Positions 1-8,528 of a DNA stretch of 64,000 nucleotides are shown here, piece after piece. Within the stretch, counting starts at the first letter, position 1, and each line of letters opens with the position of its first letter. The position numbers were made by a program, and so were the translations under genes. The notes beneath the pieces are model-generated. The model ran no database searches and was not told the origin of the DNA. It worked only from the letters and a program-made list of their open reading frames with translations. This DNA is from Hyphomonas sp. (GTDB taxonomy: Bacteria; Pseudomonadota; Alphaproteobacteria; Caulobacterales; Hyphomonadaceae), in NCBI RefSeq assembly GCF_018402285.1, contig NZ_JAGYJH010000003.1, forward strand, positions 186,001 to 250,000, given 5' to 3'.

Positions 1-398
1 CGGCTGTTTCGCAGGAACGCGTGACGGGCGACGCGATTCGCGTGGAAGCACCCACCCTCTCGGAAACCAATTCGGCCCGTTCTGAATGGTATCGCCAATT
101 CTCCGAAGGCAAGTCGCCTGAATCCCGACTCCAATGGCAGGCAGAGCCCAATCAGGACTTCTCGGTCCAGATCGGCAAGGATTCCCGCTGGCAGCTAAAT
201 CTCGACAAGGTCACCCGCCCGGGTGAGACCTACCTCCCACGTGAGGAAGTCCAGGCCGGCGCAACCTTCCGCATTACGCCCCGCCTCTCGGTTGGCGGTG
301 AAGTGCGCATCGGCGCAGAAGAGCTCGACTCCTCAACCCGCTGGGAAAACCAGGAAGTCGAAGCCGGTATCCGCCTGAAGTCCGCCTTCAAGTTCTGA
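1..398 (+). CDS. ntrZ: NtrZ-family periplasmic protein, C-terminal part (5' end outside window)
   Basis: The reading frame is open from the window edge (first full codon at base 3), so the N terminus and signal peptide are missing. The visible part resembles the NtrZ family: a DSRW block, then a mature domain with FRITPRLSVGG and a C terminus ending in a SAFKF-type strand. In Caulobacter, NtrZ is a periplasmic protein that holds down the NtrY sensor kinase; that role is family knowledge. The FRITPRL/AFKF pattern also suits a small outer-membrane-like beta fold. The apparent GTG at 21 is internal. No ntrY/ntrX is visible nearby. Confidence 0.68.
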   Translation, partial: AVSQERVTGDAIRVEAPTLSETNSARSEWYRQFSEGKSPESRLQWQAEPNQDFSVQIGKDSRWQLNLDKVTRPGETYLPREEVQAGATFRITPRLSVGGEVRIGAEELDSSTRWENQEVEAGIRLKSAFKF

Positions 399-443
399 TC
401 CACTGACCCTCGCATGTTTGCTGGCGGCTCCTTCCTGGCCGCT

Positions 444-1085
444 TCATCCTTTTTCGTCATCCGTTTGGACCCCGAAACACTTCCACCCGTCAATCGCGGC
501 CAGTCCGGCCGCCTTCGCAATTGAGAGCCCATTATCTGGATTCACGCCTCCAAGCGCGTAGACCGGGTAGGGCAGGGCGGCCACCAGCTTTCGAAAGCGC
601 AGCGCGCCGATGGGATCTTCCGCGCTCGTGCTGCGCGACGGGAACACGGCCGAAAAAAGGATCGCATTGATCGGAAATGGCCGGAAATGGCTGGGATTGT
701 CCCCGAAATGGCCGCTCATTGTCTGGATTTCGAACCGCCCGCGCCACTTGCGGGATGTTCCCGCCATCCGCGCAGGCCAGTGCACCCCGTCCGCGCCGAT
801 CTTAGCGGCCAGCGCAGCATCTGCCCCGATCAGGAAGAAAATCCCCCGCTTCCGGCAGAGTTTCAGCAGCCGTCGCGCCACCGCTTCTCGGCCATCCGCC
901 CCGAAATGCCGGTAGATCACCCCCCAACCAGACGGCAGCCAGGCCGCAATGGTCTCCGGGTCGGGCGTCCGCTGCGGATCAGTCAGGAAAAACGCTGGCG
1001 GCAATCCCACTGGCAAATGCCGCGCGGCAATGCGCGCCGCCATCCTCGCCTTGCGCCGCTGCCGGGATTGGGGTTTCTCACTCAT
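444..1085 (-). CDS. thiamine phosphate synthase-like (ThiE/TenI) TIM barrel
   Basis: About 213 residues. The central GADGVHWP segment corresponds to the GADGVHLG motif of ThiE, and YALGGVNPDN near the C terminus corresponds to the phosphate-binding YALGGVTPEN. ThiE couples the pyrimidine and thiazole halves of thiamine; TenI relatives share the fold but not the activity, and the two cannot be separated here. ATG at 1085 (MSEKPQ...) leaves only four bases to the divergent yggS start. An alternative ATG at 1043 would trim a basic 14-residue leader and open a 46-base gap. The frame runs open further upstream, but that part is antisense to yggS and not protein-like. Confidence 0.72.
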   Translation of the reverse strand: MSEKPQSRQRRKARMAARIAARHLPVGLPPAFFLTDPQRTPDPETIAAWLPSGWGVIYRHFGADGREAVARRLLKLCRKRGIFFLIGADAALAAKIGADGVHWPARMAGTSRKWRGRFEIQTMSGHFGDNPSHFRPFPINAILFSAVFPSRSTSAEDPIGALRFRKLVAALPYPVYALGGVNPDNGLSIAKAAGLAAIDGWKCFGVQTDDEKG

Positions 1086-1089
1086 CACC

Positions 1090-1758
1090 ATGACTGATAA
1101 CCTGAACCAGGACATTGCCAACCGCCGCGTCGCTATCCTCGCTGCGCTGGCGGCCGCGCACGATCCTGCGCCAGAGCTCATCGCGGTCTCCAAATCCCAG
1201 CCGGACGAGGCCATCGAAGCCATTCTCGCAGCCGGACAGCGGGTTTTTGGCGAAAACCGGGTCCAGGAAGCCCAGCAGCACTGGGACCACCGGCGGCTAA
1301 GCCATCCGGGCCTCATCCTTCACCTCATTGGTCCCCTGCAGTCTAACAAGGCGGCTGATGCTGTTCGCCTGTTCGATGTCATCCAGACGCTCGACCGAGA
1401 GAAACTCGCCGGCGCGCTCGCTGATGCCATGGAAAAGGAAGGCCGCCGTCCTAAGCTCTTCATCCAGGTGAACACCGGCGAAGAGCCTCAGAAAGCAGGC
1501 GTTTTCCCCTCAAAGGTCGGCTATCTTCTCCGCTATGCGCGGGAAGAAGCGGGCCTGGCAGTCGAGGGCCTGATGTGCATTCCGCCCGTCGATGAACCTG
1601 CCGGTCCCCATTTCGCCCTCTTGAAAAAGATCGCTCACGATTATGGCTTGCTGAGCCTCTCGATGGGCATGAGCGGGGATTACGAACTTGCTGCCCGCTA
1701 TGGCGCCACCCATGTCCGCGTCGGCACGGCCCTGTTCGGCGACCGGGCAAAAGCCTAG
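1090..1758 (+). CDS. yggS: YggS/PROSC family PLP-binding protein
   Basis: 222 residues, normal for the PLP-homeostasis protein (PLPHP) family. ELIAVSKSQP carries the PLP-binding lysine (about residue 35). FGENRVQEAQQHW, HLIGPLQSNKA and SMGMSGDYELAARYGATHVRVGTALFG are the family blocks, the last being the phosphate-binding end. It is a cytosolic single-domain type III alanine-racemase fold that buffers pyridoxal phosphate and has no known catalytic turnover. ATG 1090 is chosen because the conserved N terminus starts there. Its TAG stop overlaps the TAG of the convergent L,D-transpeptidase gene inside one CTAG palindrome (1755-1758). Confidence 0.93.
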   Translation: MTDNLNQDIANRRVAILAALAAAHDPAPELIAVSKSQPDEAIEAILAAGQRVFGENRVQEAQQHWDHRRLSHPGLILHLIGPLQSNKAADAVRLFDVIQTLDREKLAGALADAMEKEGRRPKLFIQVNTGEEPQKAGVFPSKVGYLLRYAREEAGLAVEGLMCIPPVDEPAGPHFALLKKIAHDYGLLSLSMGMSGDYELAARYGATHVRVGTALFGDRAKA

Positions 1759-2261
1759 GCGCCTATCTCAAGGGTCGAGCCGCCCTCAAGGTGCCGCAAC
1801 ACCTCGCGAAGATCGCCCTCCGCCAGGGCCACGCAGCCTTCGGTAGGCACATAATCTGGCCGCGCCACATGCAGGAAAATCGCGCTGCCCTGTCCTGATA
1901 CCGGCGGATCGTCATTATATGCCAGCTGCACGACCAGGTCGTAGACCCCGTCCTCCCGCCACATCCGCTCATGGCTGGCAGGGAAGGGGAGGGTCACCAG
2001 GCGGTTATAGGCGCGGTGCCCGGGCGCGTCGCACCAGCCATCGTCCGGCCGCAGGGCAATCGCCGGAATACCGGTTTCCGGCGCAGGGCCCTTGTCAGGC
2101 CGGTACCAGACCCGGCGCACGGGCCAGATGCCGATTGGCGAGGCGCCGTCGCCCTCGCGCTTCTCGCCGGCCGCCTTCACGCCCCCCTTGCCGAGCGCGC
2201 AGCGCACCGAAAGGCCATGCCCCTGTAAGCGTCCCCCCGAAAAGGCAATGAAATGCGCCAT
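1755..2261 (-). CDS. L,D-transpeptidase family protein (YkuD domain)
   Basis: 168 residues. The catalytic block shows His131, then Thr140-Glu-Gly-Cys143, the H...(S/T)xGC signature of YkuD/ErfK enzymes, which make 3-3 peptidoglycan cross-links or attach proteins to the wall. The GDGASPIGIWPV stretch is the usual substrate-groove region. No signal peptide or membrane anchor is evident, unlike most periplasmic L,D-transpeptidases, so localisation is unclear. A GGGAGG-type ribosome-binding site lies upstream of ATG 2261. Convergent with yggS. Confidence 0.85.
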   Translation of the reverse strand: MAHFIAFSGGRLQGHGLSVRCALGKGGVKAAGEKREGDGASPIGIWPVRRVWYRPDKGPAPETGIPAIALRPDDGWCDAPGHRAYNRLVTLPFPASHERMWREDGVYDLVVQLAYNDDPPVSGQGSAIFLHVARPDYVPTEGCVALAEGDLREVLRHLEGGSTLEIGA

Positions 2262-2359
2262 GGGATCCGTCCTCCCGTTCTTGTTATTGGCTAATCAGGT
2301 GCCACCTTTCTATGCAAGCGATTGGCGTGATCAGCGCAGCGAAGGGTGAGAAAACAAAC

Positions 2360-3046
2360 ATGAGTGCAAGGAAGTTCATTCTGATCGTCGATGACGAGGA
2401 AGATCTGCGCGAAACCCTTGCCGAGCAGTTCGAGCTCAGCGACGGATTTTCAGCCCTTACCGCCGCTTCCGGCGAGGAAGCCCTTCGAAAGGCCTCCGAA
2501 GAGCGCATCGACCTGGTGATCCTCGATGTCGATATGCCCGGCATGAATGGCCGCGAAGTCTGCCGCCAGCTGCGCGAGAAGGGCATTCGTGTCCCGGTCA
2601 TCATGCTGACGGGCCGATCGGGCGAAAGCGATACGGTCGCAGGCCTTGAGGCCGGGGCGAACGATTATGTCGCCAAGCCCTTCAGCTTTGCCGTCCTCCT
2701 TGCCCGGGTCCGCTCCCAGCTGCGCAGCTTCGAGCAGACCGAAGACGCAACCTTCGACATCGGCCCCTATGAGTTCCGCCCGTCCACCAAGGTGCTGCGC
2801 ACAAAGGAAGGCCGCCGCATCCGGCTCACGGAGAAAGAAACCGAGATCCTCAAATACCTCTACAGGGCAGGGGGCAAGCCGGTCGCCCGCGAGACGCTGC
2901 TCGCAGAGGTCTGGGGCTACAACGCAGCCGTCACCACCCACACGCTGGAAACCCACATCTACCGCCTCCGCCAGAAGGTCGAGCCCGATCCCTCCAACGC
3001 CCAGCTCCTGCTGACTGATACCGGCGGCTACCGCCTCAGGCCTTGA
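2360..3046 (+). CDS. OmpR/PhoB-type two-component response regulator
   Basis: 228 residues. The N-terminal receiver has the acidic pair Asp11/Asp12, phospho-acceptor Asp56 in LDVDMPGMNG, Thr84 and Lys106. A C-terminal winged helix follows (LTEKETEILKYLY...HIYRLRQKVE...GYRLRP), typical of OmpR-class DNA binders. ATG 2360 is chosen because the receiver begins directly after it; an in-frame ATG at 2312 would add 16 unlikely residues. No cognate kinase is adjacent, so it is an orphan in this window. The last 11 bases overlap the 3' end of convergent xth. Confidence 0.9.
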   Translation: MSARKFILIVDDEEDLRETLAEQFELSDGFSALTAASGEEALRKASEERIDLVILDVDMPGMNGREVCRQLREKGIRVPVIMLTGRSGESDTVAGLEAGANDYVAKPFSFAVLLARVRSQLRSFEQTEDATFDIGPYEFRPSTKVLRTKEGRRIRLTEKETEILKYLYRAGGKPVARETLLAEVWGYNAAVTTHTLETHIYRLRQKVEPDPSNAQLLLTDTGGYRLRP

Positions 3047-3845
3047 GCGTCAGGCTGACCGGCGCATGATCGGATGGTTTCCATCCCCCGCGCCAGATGG
3101 GGTGGATCATATAGGAACCGACCTGCACGTCCTCCATCGCTAGCTTGTTAGCCCAAATATGGTCGAGTCGGCGGCCCCGGTTGGAAGCGGCCCAGTCAGC
3201 CGCGCGGTAGCTCCACCAGGTGTAGAGCTTTTGATGATCGGGCACGGCGAGCCGGGCAATGTCCTCAAACCCGGCTGACTTGCGCGAATCTTCCAGGCGC
3301 CCGGTTTCCTCGGGCGTATGGGACACGATGCCGAGCAGTTGCTTGTGCGACCAGACATCGTTCTCATGCGGCGCAACATTCAGATCGCCTACCAGGACGC
3401 GCTTCACGCCCTTCTTGAGCTTCTTGTAGCCCGGGCCGAGCCGGTCCAGGAAATCGAGCTTGTGGGCAAACTTGTCATTGGCGTCCGGGTCGGGAACATC
3501 CCCGCCCGCTGGCAGGTAGATGTTGTGGATCTCGAGGCCTGAAGGCAGCCGCGCAGCGATCACCCGCGCATGGTTTTCCCGGCATAGATCAGGCGTATCC
3601 ACCAGCTCCAGCGGCAGGCGCGAAGCGATCGCCACCCCGGCATGGCCTCCCCGCTGGCCGCGCATCACAACATAGGGCAGACCCATGTCCTTGAAGGACT
3701 TCAGCGGAAACTCGCCGTCCTGACATTTGGTTTCCTGCAGGCACACCACGTCTGACCCTTCCGCCGCCACGAAGGCTTCGACATTCGGCGCCCGCAGGCG
3801 AACCGAGTTGATGTTCCAGGTCGTGATCTTGATCGGGCGGGTCAT
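3036..3845 (-). CDS. xth: exodeoxyribonuclease III / AP endonuclease
   Basis: 269 residues of the EEP nuclease fold. KITTWNINSVRLR, VVCLQETKC (metal-binding Glu), GDLNVAPHENDVW, and RRLDHIWA with the terminal SDHAPV (catalytic Asp/His) are all present. The enzyme cuts DNA 5' of abasic sites and has 3'-5' exonuclease activity in base-excision repair. ATG 3845 (MTRPIKITTWN) matches the family start; upstream codons as far as 3950 run through a GC-rich hairpin and are not protein-like. Confidence 0.94.
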   Translation of the reverse strand: MTRPIKITTWNINSVRLRAPNVEAFVAAEGSDVVCLQETKCQDGEFPLKSFKDMGLPYVVMRGQRGGHAGVAIASRLPLELVDTPDLCRENHARVIAARLPSGLEIHNIYLPAGGDVPDPDANDKFAHKLDFLDRLGPGYKKLKKGVKRVLVGDLNVAPHENDVWSHKQLLGIVSHTPEETGRLEDSRKSAGFEDIARLAVPDHQKLYTWWSYRAADWAASNRGRRLDHIWANKLAMEDVQVGSYMIHPIWRGGWKPSDHAPVSLTLKA

Positions 3846-3878
3846 GCCCCTCGCTAACACCTGCCTCTGAAACGTCAA

Positions 3879-3907
3879 CGCGCCCGAACGCGGGGAGTTC
3901 GGGCGCG
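3879..3907 (-). terminator. strong GC hairpin between lolA and xth
   Basis: Two perfect 11-base arms, CGCGCCCGAAC (3879-3889) and GTTCGGGCGCG (3897-3907), flank a 7-base loop. On the minus strand it lies 3' of lolA and 5' of xth. There is no real U tract, so it could be a lolA terminator or a leader hairpin of xth. The rest of the 237-base gap (3846-4082) shows nothing I can name. Confidence 0.45.
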
Positions 3908-4082
3908 CCGGACGCAGGTGCATGCGTCTTGATGTCCGGATGTCGCGCACCCGGTTCGGCGGAGGAAGGTATCGCAGCGGGGGGTCGGTGCTGCGCAGTT
4001 TCCTATCGTCGATGTGTCATTTATGTCACGGCGAGCAAGTTTCTCCAAATTAACTCGCCGTAACCGCGATCACGCTTTCGTG

Positions 4083-4745
4083 TCAGTTGTTGTCGAAATC
4101 CCGCAGGATGAACAGGCGCGGATTGAGCTTCGCCCCGGTCTCGACATTCGACAGCATCACCGAGGTGGCTCCGCCGTTGGCATCTGTCGTCCGCCAGCCC
4201 ACGAGCGAGTTGTCGGCCGCGGCCAGCACGAGGGTCAGGGTGCCCTCCATCTCGCCAGTCTTGTCCTCGACCGTGATGTTGGTGCGCCCGTTGGAGCGGC
4301 GCACGTCCAGCACATCGGCCTGGCTTTCAAAGTCCATCCGCTCACTCAGGAGCAGCGACAGCGGGGTCGAGCCCAGTGGCACGCGGTCGGTCGTCTCCAG
4401 GTCGGCGTCCTGCAGCGCAACGGTCGTCCCGTCGCTCACCATTAGCAGCGGCACAGGGTCATCATAGTCAAACCGCACCTTGCCGGGGCGCTGCATGGCG
4501 AACTGGCCGGTCGACAACGTGCCGTCGGGCGAAGTCTGCTCGAACCGGCCGCGGGCCGTCTTCACGCTCGCCAGCGCCTTGGATGCTTCCTTCAGCACGG
4601 CGGCGCGCTCGGCGCCTGACAGTTGCGCGGCCACGGCCGGGGTGGTCACAACTGGGCTTGCCGGCGCCTGTTTCAGGGCCGGTAGCAGGGGAGAGGCCCC
4701 GGCAATCATTGCGGCAGCGGCAAGGGGAGCAAAAAAGTTCATCAT
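4083..4745 (-). CDS. lolA: outer-membrane lipoprotein carrier protein LolA
   Basis: 220 residues. A signal peptide (MMNFFAPLAAAAMIAGASPL) is followed by the LolA domain: TARGRFEQTSPDGTLSTG, a GKVRFDYDDPVPLLMVSDG core and a C-terminal FDNN. LolA carries lipoproteins across the periplasm from LolCDE to the outer membrane. Start 4745 sits behind an AAAGGAGG Shine-Dalgarno about 8 bases away and is doubled (ATGATG). Divergent from cnoX; the 177-base gap must hold both promoters. Confidence 0.9.
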   Translation of the reverse strand: MMNFFAPLAAAAMIAGASPLLPALKQAPASPVVTTPAVAAQLSGAERAAVLKEASKALASVKTARGRFEQTSPDGTLSTGQFAMQRPGKVRFDYDDPVPLLMVSDGTTVALQDADLETTDRVPLGSTPLSLLLSERMDFESQADVLDVRRSNGRTNITVEDKTGEMEGTLTLVLAAADNSLVGWRTTDANGGATSVMLSNVETGAKLNPRLFILRDFDNN

Positions 4746-4922
4746 CGTTCTGGCCTCCTTTAACATGACCATACGGGGAGCAGCGCTACACTTAAGCGCC
4801 TGAACCGGGCCTAAACAGGGCCAGCAGCATAAATTCACCTGGCAACTGCGGCTGAGCCGCCCGCCTGCTTGCGCAAGCCGGACTTGCGTCCCATCTTTGC
4901 GCCCGAAACAGAGGGAGTTTCC

Positions 4923-5810
4923 ATGAGCAACGCTGCGCTTCAGCACACCAAGGACAGTACAGACCAGGGCTTCATGGCCGATGTCGTGGAGGCATCCATG
5001 ACCCAGCCGGTGATTGTCGACTTCTGGGCGCCCTGGTGTGGACCCTGCCGCACGCTTGGTCCGATCCTGGAAAAGGTGGTCGAGGGCAAGAAAGGCGCGG
5101 TCAAGCTCGTCAAGATCAACACCGAAGAGCACCCCGCCTATGCCGGCCAGCTTGGCGTGCGCTCCATTCCGGCGGTTTACGCCTTTGATAAGGGCCGCCC
5201 GGTGGACGGCTTCCTTGGCGCGCTTCCCGAAAGCCAGGTGCGCGCTTTCGTCGAAAAGCTCCTCTCAGGCACCGACGACGCACAGATGATCGCCGAAGCC
5301 CTCAAGCAGGCCGACGCCGCCAGCCAGCAGGGCGACATTGCCCTTGCCGCAGAAATTTATGTCGCGATCCTGCAGCAGGAGCCGGAAAACATCGCCGCCA
5401 TCGCGGGCCTTGCCCGCTGCCACCTTGCCAATGGCGACAAGGAACAGGCCGAAGCCACCCTCGCCATGGTGCCGGAAGCCAAGAAAAACGATTCCACCAT
5501 CAAGGGCGTGCGCCTTGCCATTGAGATGATGGCCGATGCCCCGCCACCAAGCGAACTCGATGCTGCCCTCACCGCTGTCATGGCGACCCCGGGCGATCAC
5601 GACAAACGCTTCGAGCTGGCCGAGCAATATGCCGCCGCCGGCAAATACCAGGACGCCGCCGATCACCTCCTGATCATCCTCACCGCCAAGCTCGACTGGG
5701 AAGGCGGAAAGGCGAAAGACAAGCTGCTGAAAATCTTCGAGGCCGCCGGCCCGACCGATCCGGTAACGATCGAAGGCCGCCGCCGCCTCTCATCCCTGAT
5801 GTTCGCGTAA
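4923..5810 (+). CDS. cnoX: thioredoxin domain-TPR protein (CnoX/YbbN family)
   Basis: 295 residues. An N-terminal thioredoxin domain with an intact WCGPC (Cys39, Cys42) is followed from about residue 120 by tetratricopeptide-like helices. This is the CnoX chaperedoxin layout, which protects GroEL/DnaK clients from oxidation. Many gamma-proteobacterial members have lost one cysteine; this one keeps both, so it may be redox-active. Start 4923 has a GAGGGAG ribosome-binding site. It heads a run with the LON-domain, Trm112-like and DUF971 genes. Confidence 0.88.
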   Translation: MSNAALQHTKDSTDQGFMADVVEASMTQPVIVDFWAPWCGPCRTLGPILEKVVEGKKGAVKLVKINTEEHPAYAGQLGVRSIPAVYAFDKGRPVDGFLGALPESQVRAFVEKLLSGTDDAQMIAEALKQADAASQQGDIALAAEIYVAILQQEPENIAAIAGLARCHLANGDKEQAEATLAMVPEAKKNDSTIKGVRLAIEMMADAPPPSELDAALTAVMATPGDHDKRFELAEQYAAAGKYQDAADHLLIILTAKLDWEGGKAKDKLLKIFEAAGPTDPVTIEGRRRLSSLMFA

Positions 5811-5847
5811 GCTCAAACCTGCCCGCGCCGGGCGAAAGGAAAATCAT

Positions 5848-6492
5848 ATGGCGCCGTATCGCAAGACAGCAGACCTGCCTGCGACGCTCGCCGTGTTCCC
5901 GCTCCCCGGCGCGTTGGTCTTTCCGCGATGGCAGTTGCCGCTCAACATTTTTGAGCCGCGCTATCTCAACATGATCGATGATGCGATGAGCGGCTCGCGG
6001 CTCATTGGCATGGTTCAGGCGCTCGGCGGCCCGCGCCACCAGCCTGCTCTGGCTGAGATCGGCTGCGCCGGGCGTCTCACCGGCTATTCCGAAACGCAGG
6101 ACGGGCGTTACCTGATCACCCTCACCGGTGTCTGCCGCTTCGCCATTCGGCGGGAGCTTGATGTCACGACGCCTTACCGGCAGGTCACGCCGGACTGGGA
6201 CCGCTTCGCCCATGATCTCGCCGCCCCGCCGGAAGGGGAGGGAAGCGTGCGCCAGTCCCTCGTCGAAGCGTTCCGCGCCTACGCTGTCGCCAACAGCCTC
6301 GAAGCTGACTGGTCGGCGATGGAAGACGCCTCTCTGGAAACCCTTGTTCACGCGCTGGCTTCGGGTTGCCCCTTTACACCGATGGAAAAGCAGGCCCTGC
6401 TCGAAGCGCCTACCCTTCCTGAGCGGGCAACCGCCTTGACGGCCCTCCTCGAGTTCGGCAGTGCGCCGGGCGGCGACAGCCAGGTGCAATAG
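5848..6492 (+). CDS. LON substrate-binding (N-terminal) domain protein
   Basis: 214 residues corresponding to the N-terminal LON domain alone ([28 protein letters not shown]), with no AAA or protease part. Such stand-alone proteins are common next to thioredoxin/TPR genes in alphaproteobacteria; their function is not settled. An AAAGGA ribosome-binding site precedes ATG 5848. It is spaced 37 bases after cnoX and 10 before the Trm112-like gene, so probably one transcript. Confidence 0.88.
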   Translation: MAPYRKTADLPATLAVFPLPGALVFPRWQLPLNIFEPRYLNMIDDAMSGSRLIGMVQALGGPRHQPALAEIGCAGRLTGYSETQDGRYLITLTGVCRFAIRRELDVTTPYRQVTPDWDRFAHDLAAPPEGEGSVRQSLVEAFRAYAVANSLEADWSAMEDASLETLVHALASGCPFTPMEKQALLEAPTLPERATALTALLEFGSAPGGDSQVQ

Positions 6493-6502
6493 GAACCGGA
6501 AC

Positions 6503-6760
6503 ATGAGCGAGCTGCCTGAAGATACGCCGCGCGACGAGACAGCTGCCTTCACGCCAAACGGCGTTGATCCACGCCTGCTCGAAATACTGATCTGCCCGGT
6601 CACCCGCCAGCCGCTGGCCTATGACCGATCGCGCAATGAGCTTGTCTCGAAGAATGCGCGTCTCGCTTTCCCCATCCGGGGCGGCATACCCATTATGCTG
6701 GAAGAAGAAGCCCGCGACCTCGATGAGGATAGCGGCGGCCTGGAAACCCCTTCGCCATGA
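6503..6760 (+). CDS. Trm112/YcaR family small protein
   Basis: 85 residues. [17 protein letters not shown] followed by [16 protein letters not shown] is the Trm112-like pattern. Only one cysteine of the usual zinc pair is visible, as in many bacterial members. Bacterial versions are thought to be small partner or zinc-binding proteins; no specific role can be given. ATG 6503 is chosen over an upstream in-frame codon that would add arginine-rich residues overlapping the LON gene. The last four bases (ATGA) overlap the next gene's start. Confidence 0.85.
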   Translation: MSELPEDTPRDETAAFTPNGVDPRLLEILICPVTRQPLAYDRSRNELVSKNARLAFPIRGGIPIMLEEEARDLDEDSGGLETPSP

Positions 6761-7062
6761 ACGCCCAGTCTTGGCCGGTCAAGCTTGCCTTCCGCGCAGG
6801 CGCGCAGGAGCTCCTGGCCGAATTCGAGGATGGCCGCTCGGGCCGCGTGGACTATCGCACGCTGCGCCTGGAAAGTCCGTCTGCGGAAGTCCAGGGCCAT
6901 GGCGGCGGGCCGAAACCACCCCCGCCGATCGTCCCGGATGATATCCGCGTCGTCAAGGCAGAGCCGGTCGGGCGCTACGCCGTGCGCCTCTTTTTTTCCG
7001 ACGGCCATTCCAGCGGTCTCTACACATGGAATATTATCCGTGCCCTGACGATCAGAGACTAG
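6757..7062 (+). CDS. DUF971 (gamma-butyrobetaine hydroxylase N-terminal-like) protein
   Basis: 101 residues. [21 protein letters not shown], the [14 protein letters not shown] block and [21 protein letters not shown] match the DUF971 family, which often sits near iron-sulfur assembly or molybdenum cofactor genes. Translationally coupled to the Trm112-like gene by ATGA at 6757. Convergent with the UbiH-family gene, with 11 bases between stops. Confidence 0.85.
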   Translation: MNAQSWPVKLAFRAGAQELLAEFEDGRSGRVDYRTLRLESPSAEVQGHGGGPKPPPPIVPDDIRVVKAEPVGRYAVRLFFSDGHSSGLYTWNIIRALTIRD

Positions 7063-7073
7063 AAATTGGGCAT

Positions 7074-8309
7074 TCAACGCATCAGGCTGGGAAGGCTTTC
7101 CTGATCGGCGCTCGCCTGCCGGGCAAGGGCCTGGCGCACCGGCGCAATCCTGTTGGCCGCTGTCAGCGCGAGCGACCGCAGCGGCTTGAGCAGCACATTG
7201 TCATTGGAGAAGGTCCGGTCGACGGCGTCCATGAAGAGGGCGGTGGAGGCTGAGTCAAACCGGCGCCATTCGCGGTAGCGAGCCAGCACGGTCTCGCTCC
7301 CCGGATCAAGGCCCACCTCGCGCGCCTCAAGGATCACATCATAAAGGGCCGCGGCATCCTTGAAGCCGAGATTGAGGCCTTGTCCGGCCAGCGGGTTGAT
7401 ACGCCGCGCCGCGTCGCCCAGCAGCGCCACGCGCGGCCCGGTCATGTCGCGGGCAATCTGCATCACCAGCGGATAGGCGAGCGGCGGCCCGTCCAGCGTC
7501 ATCGGCCCTGCAAACTCTGCAAACCGCGCGTTCAGTTCAGCCTCGATGGCCTCCACCGGCATCTTCGTCAGCGTCTCGGCGGCACCGGTCTTCATGTACC
7601 AGGCAAGGTTGGCCCGGTTGCCGGGCAGGGGAAGGGTCGCAAACGGGCCTTCGGGGGTAAACAGCTGCCGGGCGATCCCGCCATGCGGCCGGGAGAGCTG
7701 CACGTCTGCGGCAAACACCGATTTGCCATAGCTGCGCCCTTCAGTGCCGATCCCGGCTGCCTGGCGCACCGCTGACTGCATCCCGTCACACGCTGCAATC
7801 AGCGCGCAGCGCACGCGGTCTCCGCCCTCAAGCCGCACCGCTGCGCCAGAGGGGAGGGCGTCATAGCCTGAAAAACGGGCGCCCCGCTTCCAGACGAGAC
7901 CACTGGTTGCGCCTGCCTGACGGTCGAGCGCGGCCTGCAGCGCGGCGGCCGGCACCAGTTCGCCAAGCGGTTCGCCGCCGCCGTCTGGCAGATCGGTACT
8001 GGAGAACGCCGCCCAGGGCGCGCCAAACCAGTGGGTGCCACCATCGACCGCCTCCAGCCCGTTGAGGGGCTCGGTCAGGCCTTCCAGATCGGCCTGAACC
8101 CCCGCCGCGCCGAGCATCCGCCAGCTGCCGCGCACAATCGCAAAACTGCGTGTATCTGTAGCAGGCGTGCCTGTTTCCGGGCGCGCATCCACTAGCACGG
8201 TGCGCAGCCCGGCCCTGGCAGCCAGAACCGCCAGCAAGGTGCCGACCGGTCCGGCACCGATGACCGCAAGGTCAGCCTCGAGAGGGGCGGGGATCGGAGT
8301 GTCTGACAT
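7074..8309 (-). CDS. UbiH/UbiF/COQ6-family FAD-dependent hydroxylase
   Basis: 411 residues. DLAVIGAGPVGTLLAVLAARAG is an N-terminal FAD dinucleotide fold, RVALLGDAARRINPLAGQGLNLGFKDA is the GD motif of class A flavin monooxygenases, and the middle has CDGMQSAVR (DG motif). The family hydroxylates the ubiquinone ring; which position (UbiH, UbiF or the alphaproteobacterial UbiL type) cannot be read from one gene. ATG 8309 places the FAD fold at about residue 14; the 49 codons upstream are open but not protein-like. Confidence 0.87.
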   Translation of the reverse strand: MSDTPIPAPLEADLAVIGAGPVGTLLAVLAARAGLRTVLVDARPETGTPATDTRSFAIVRGSWRMLGAAGVQADLEGLTEPLNGLEAVDGGTHWFGAPWAAFSSTDLPDGGGEPLGELVPAAALQAALDRQAGATSGLVWKRGARFSGYDALPSGAAVRLEGGDRVRCALIAACDGMQSAVRQAAGIGTEGRSYGKSVFAADVQLSRPHGGIARQLFTPEGPFATLPLPGNRANLAWYMKTGAAETLTKMPVEAIEAELNARFAEFAGPMTLDGPPLAYPLVMQIARDMTGPRVALLGDAARRINPLAGQGLNLGFKDAAALYDVILEAREVGLDPGSETVLARYREWRRFDSASTALFMDAVDRTFSNDNVLLKPLRSLALTAANRIAPVRQALARQASADQESLPSLMR

Positions 8310-8528
8310 GTAAATCAGGTAGCTCTGGCAGCCCTTCGGGTCCAGTGATGGCGCCCGTTTGGGCGATTGGCCGCATCTCTGCACAAGTTCTGACCAGCAT
8401 GCGGCTGAATCGGATGCCGCCTTTGCGTCATGTGCGACTTTTCCGGGCAGGCACAATCATATCGCGGTGGGAGAGCGCTGGGGGTCAACCGGGCTCTGCG
8501 TGACGAAATGGCAAGTAAGGAGGGGCCA

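Noticed and set aside
8310-8528. sigma-54 promoter or NtrC site before amt
   Set aside because: No TGGCAC-N5-TTGC match and no convincing TGCACC-type palindrome was found by eye.
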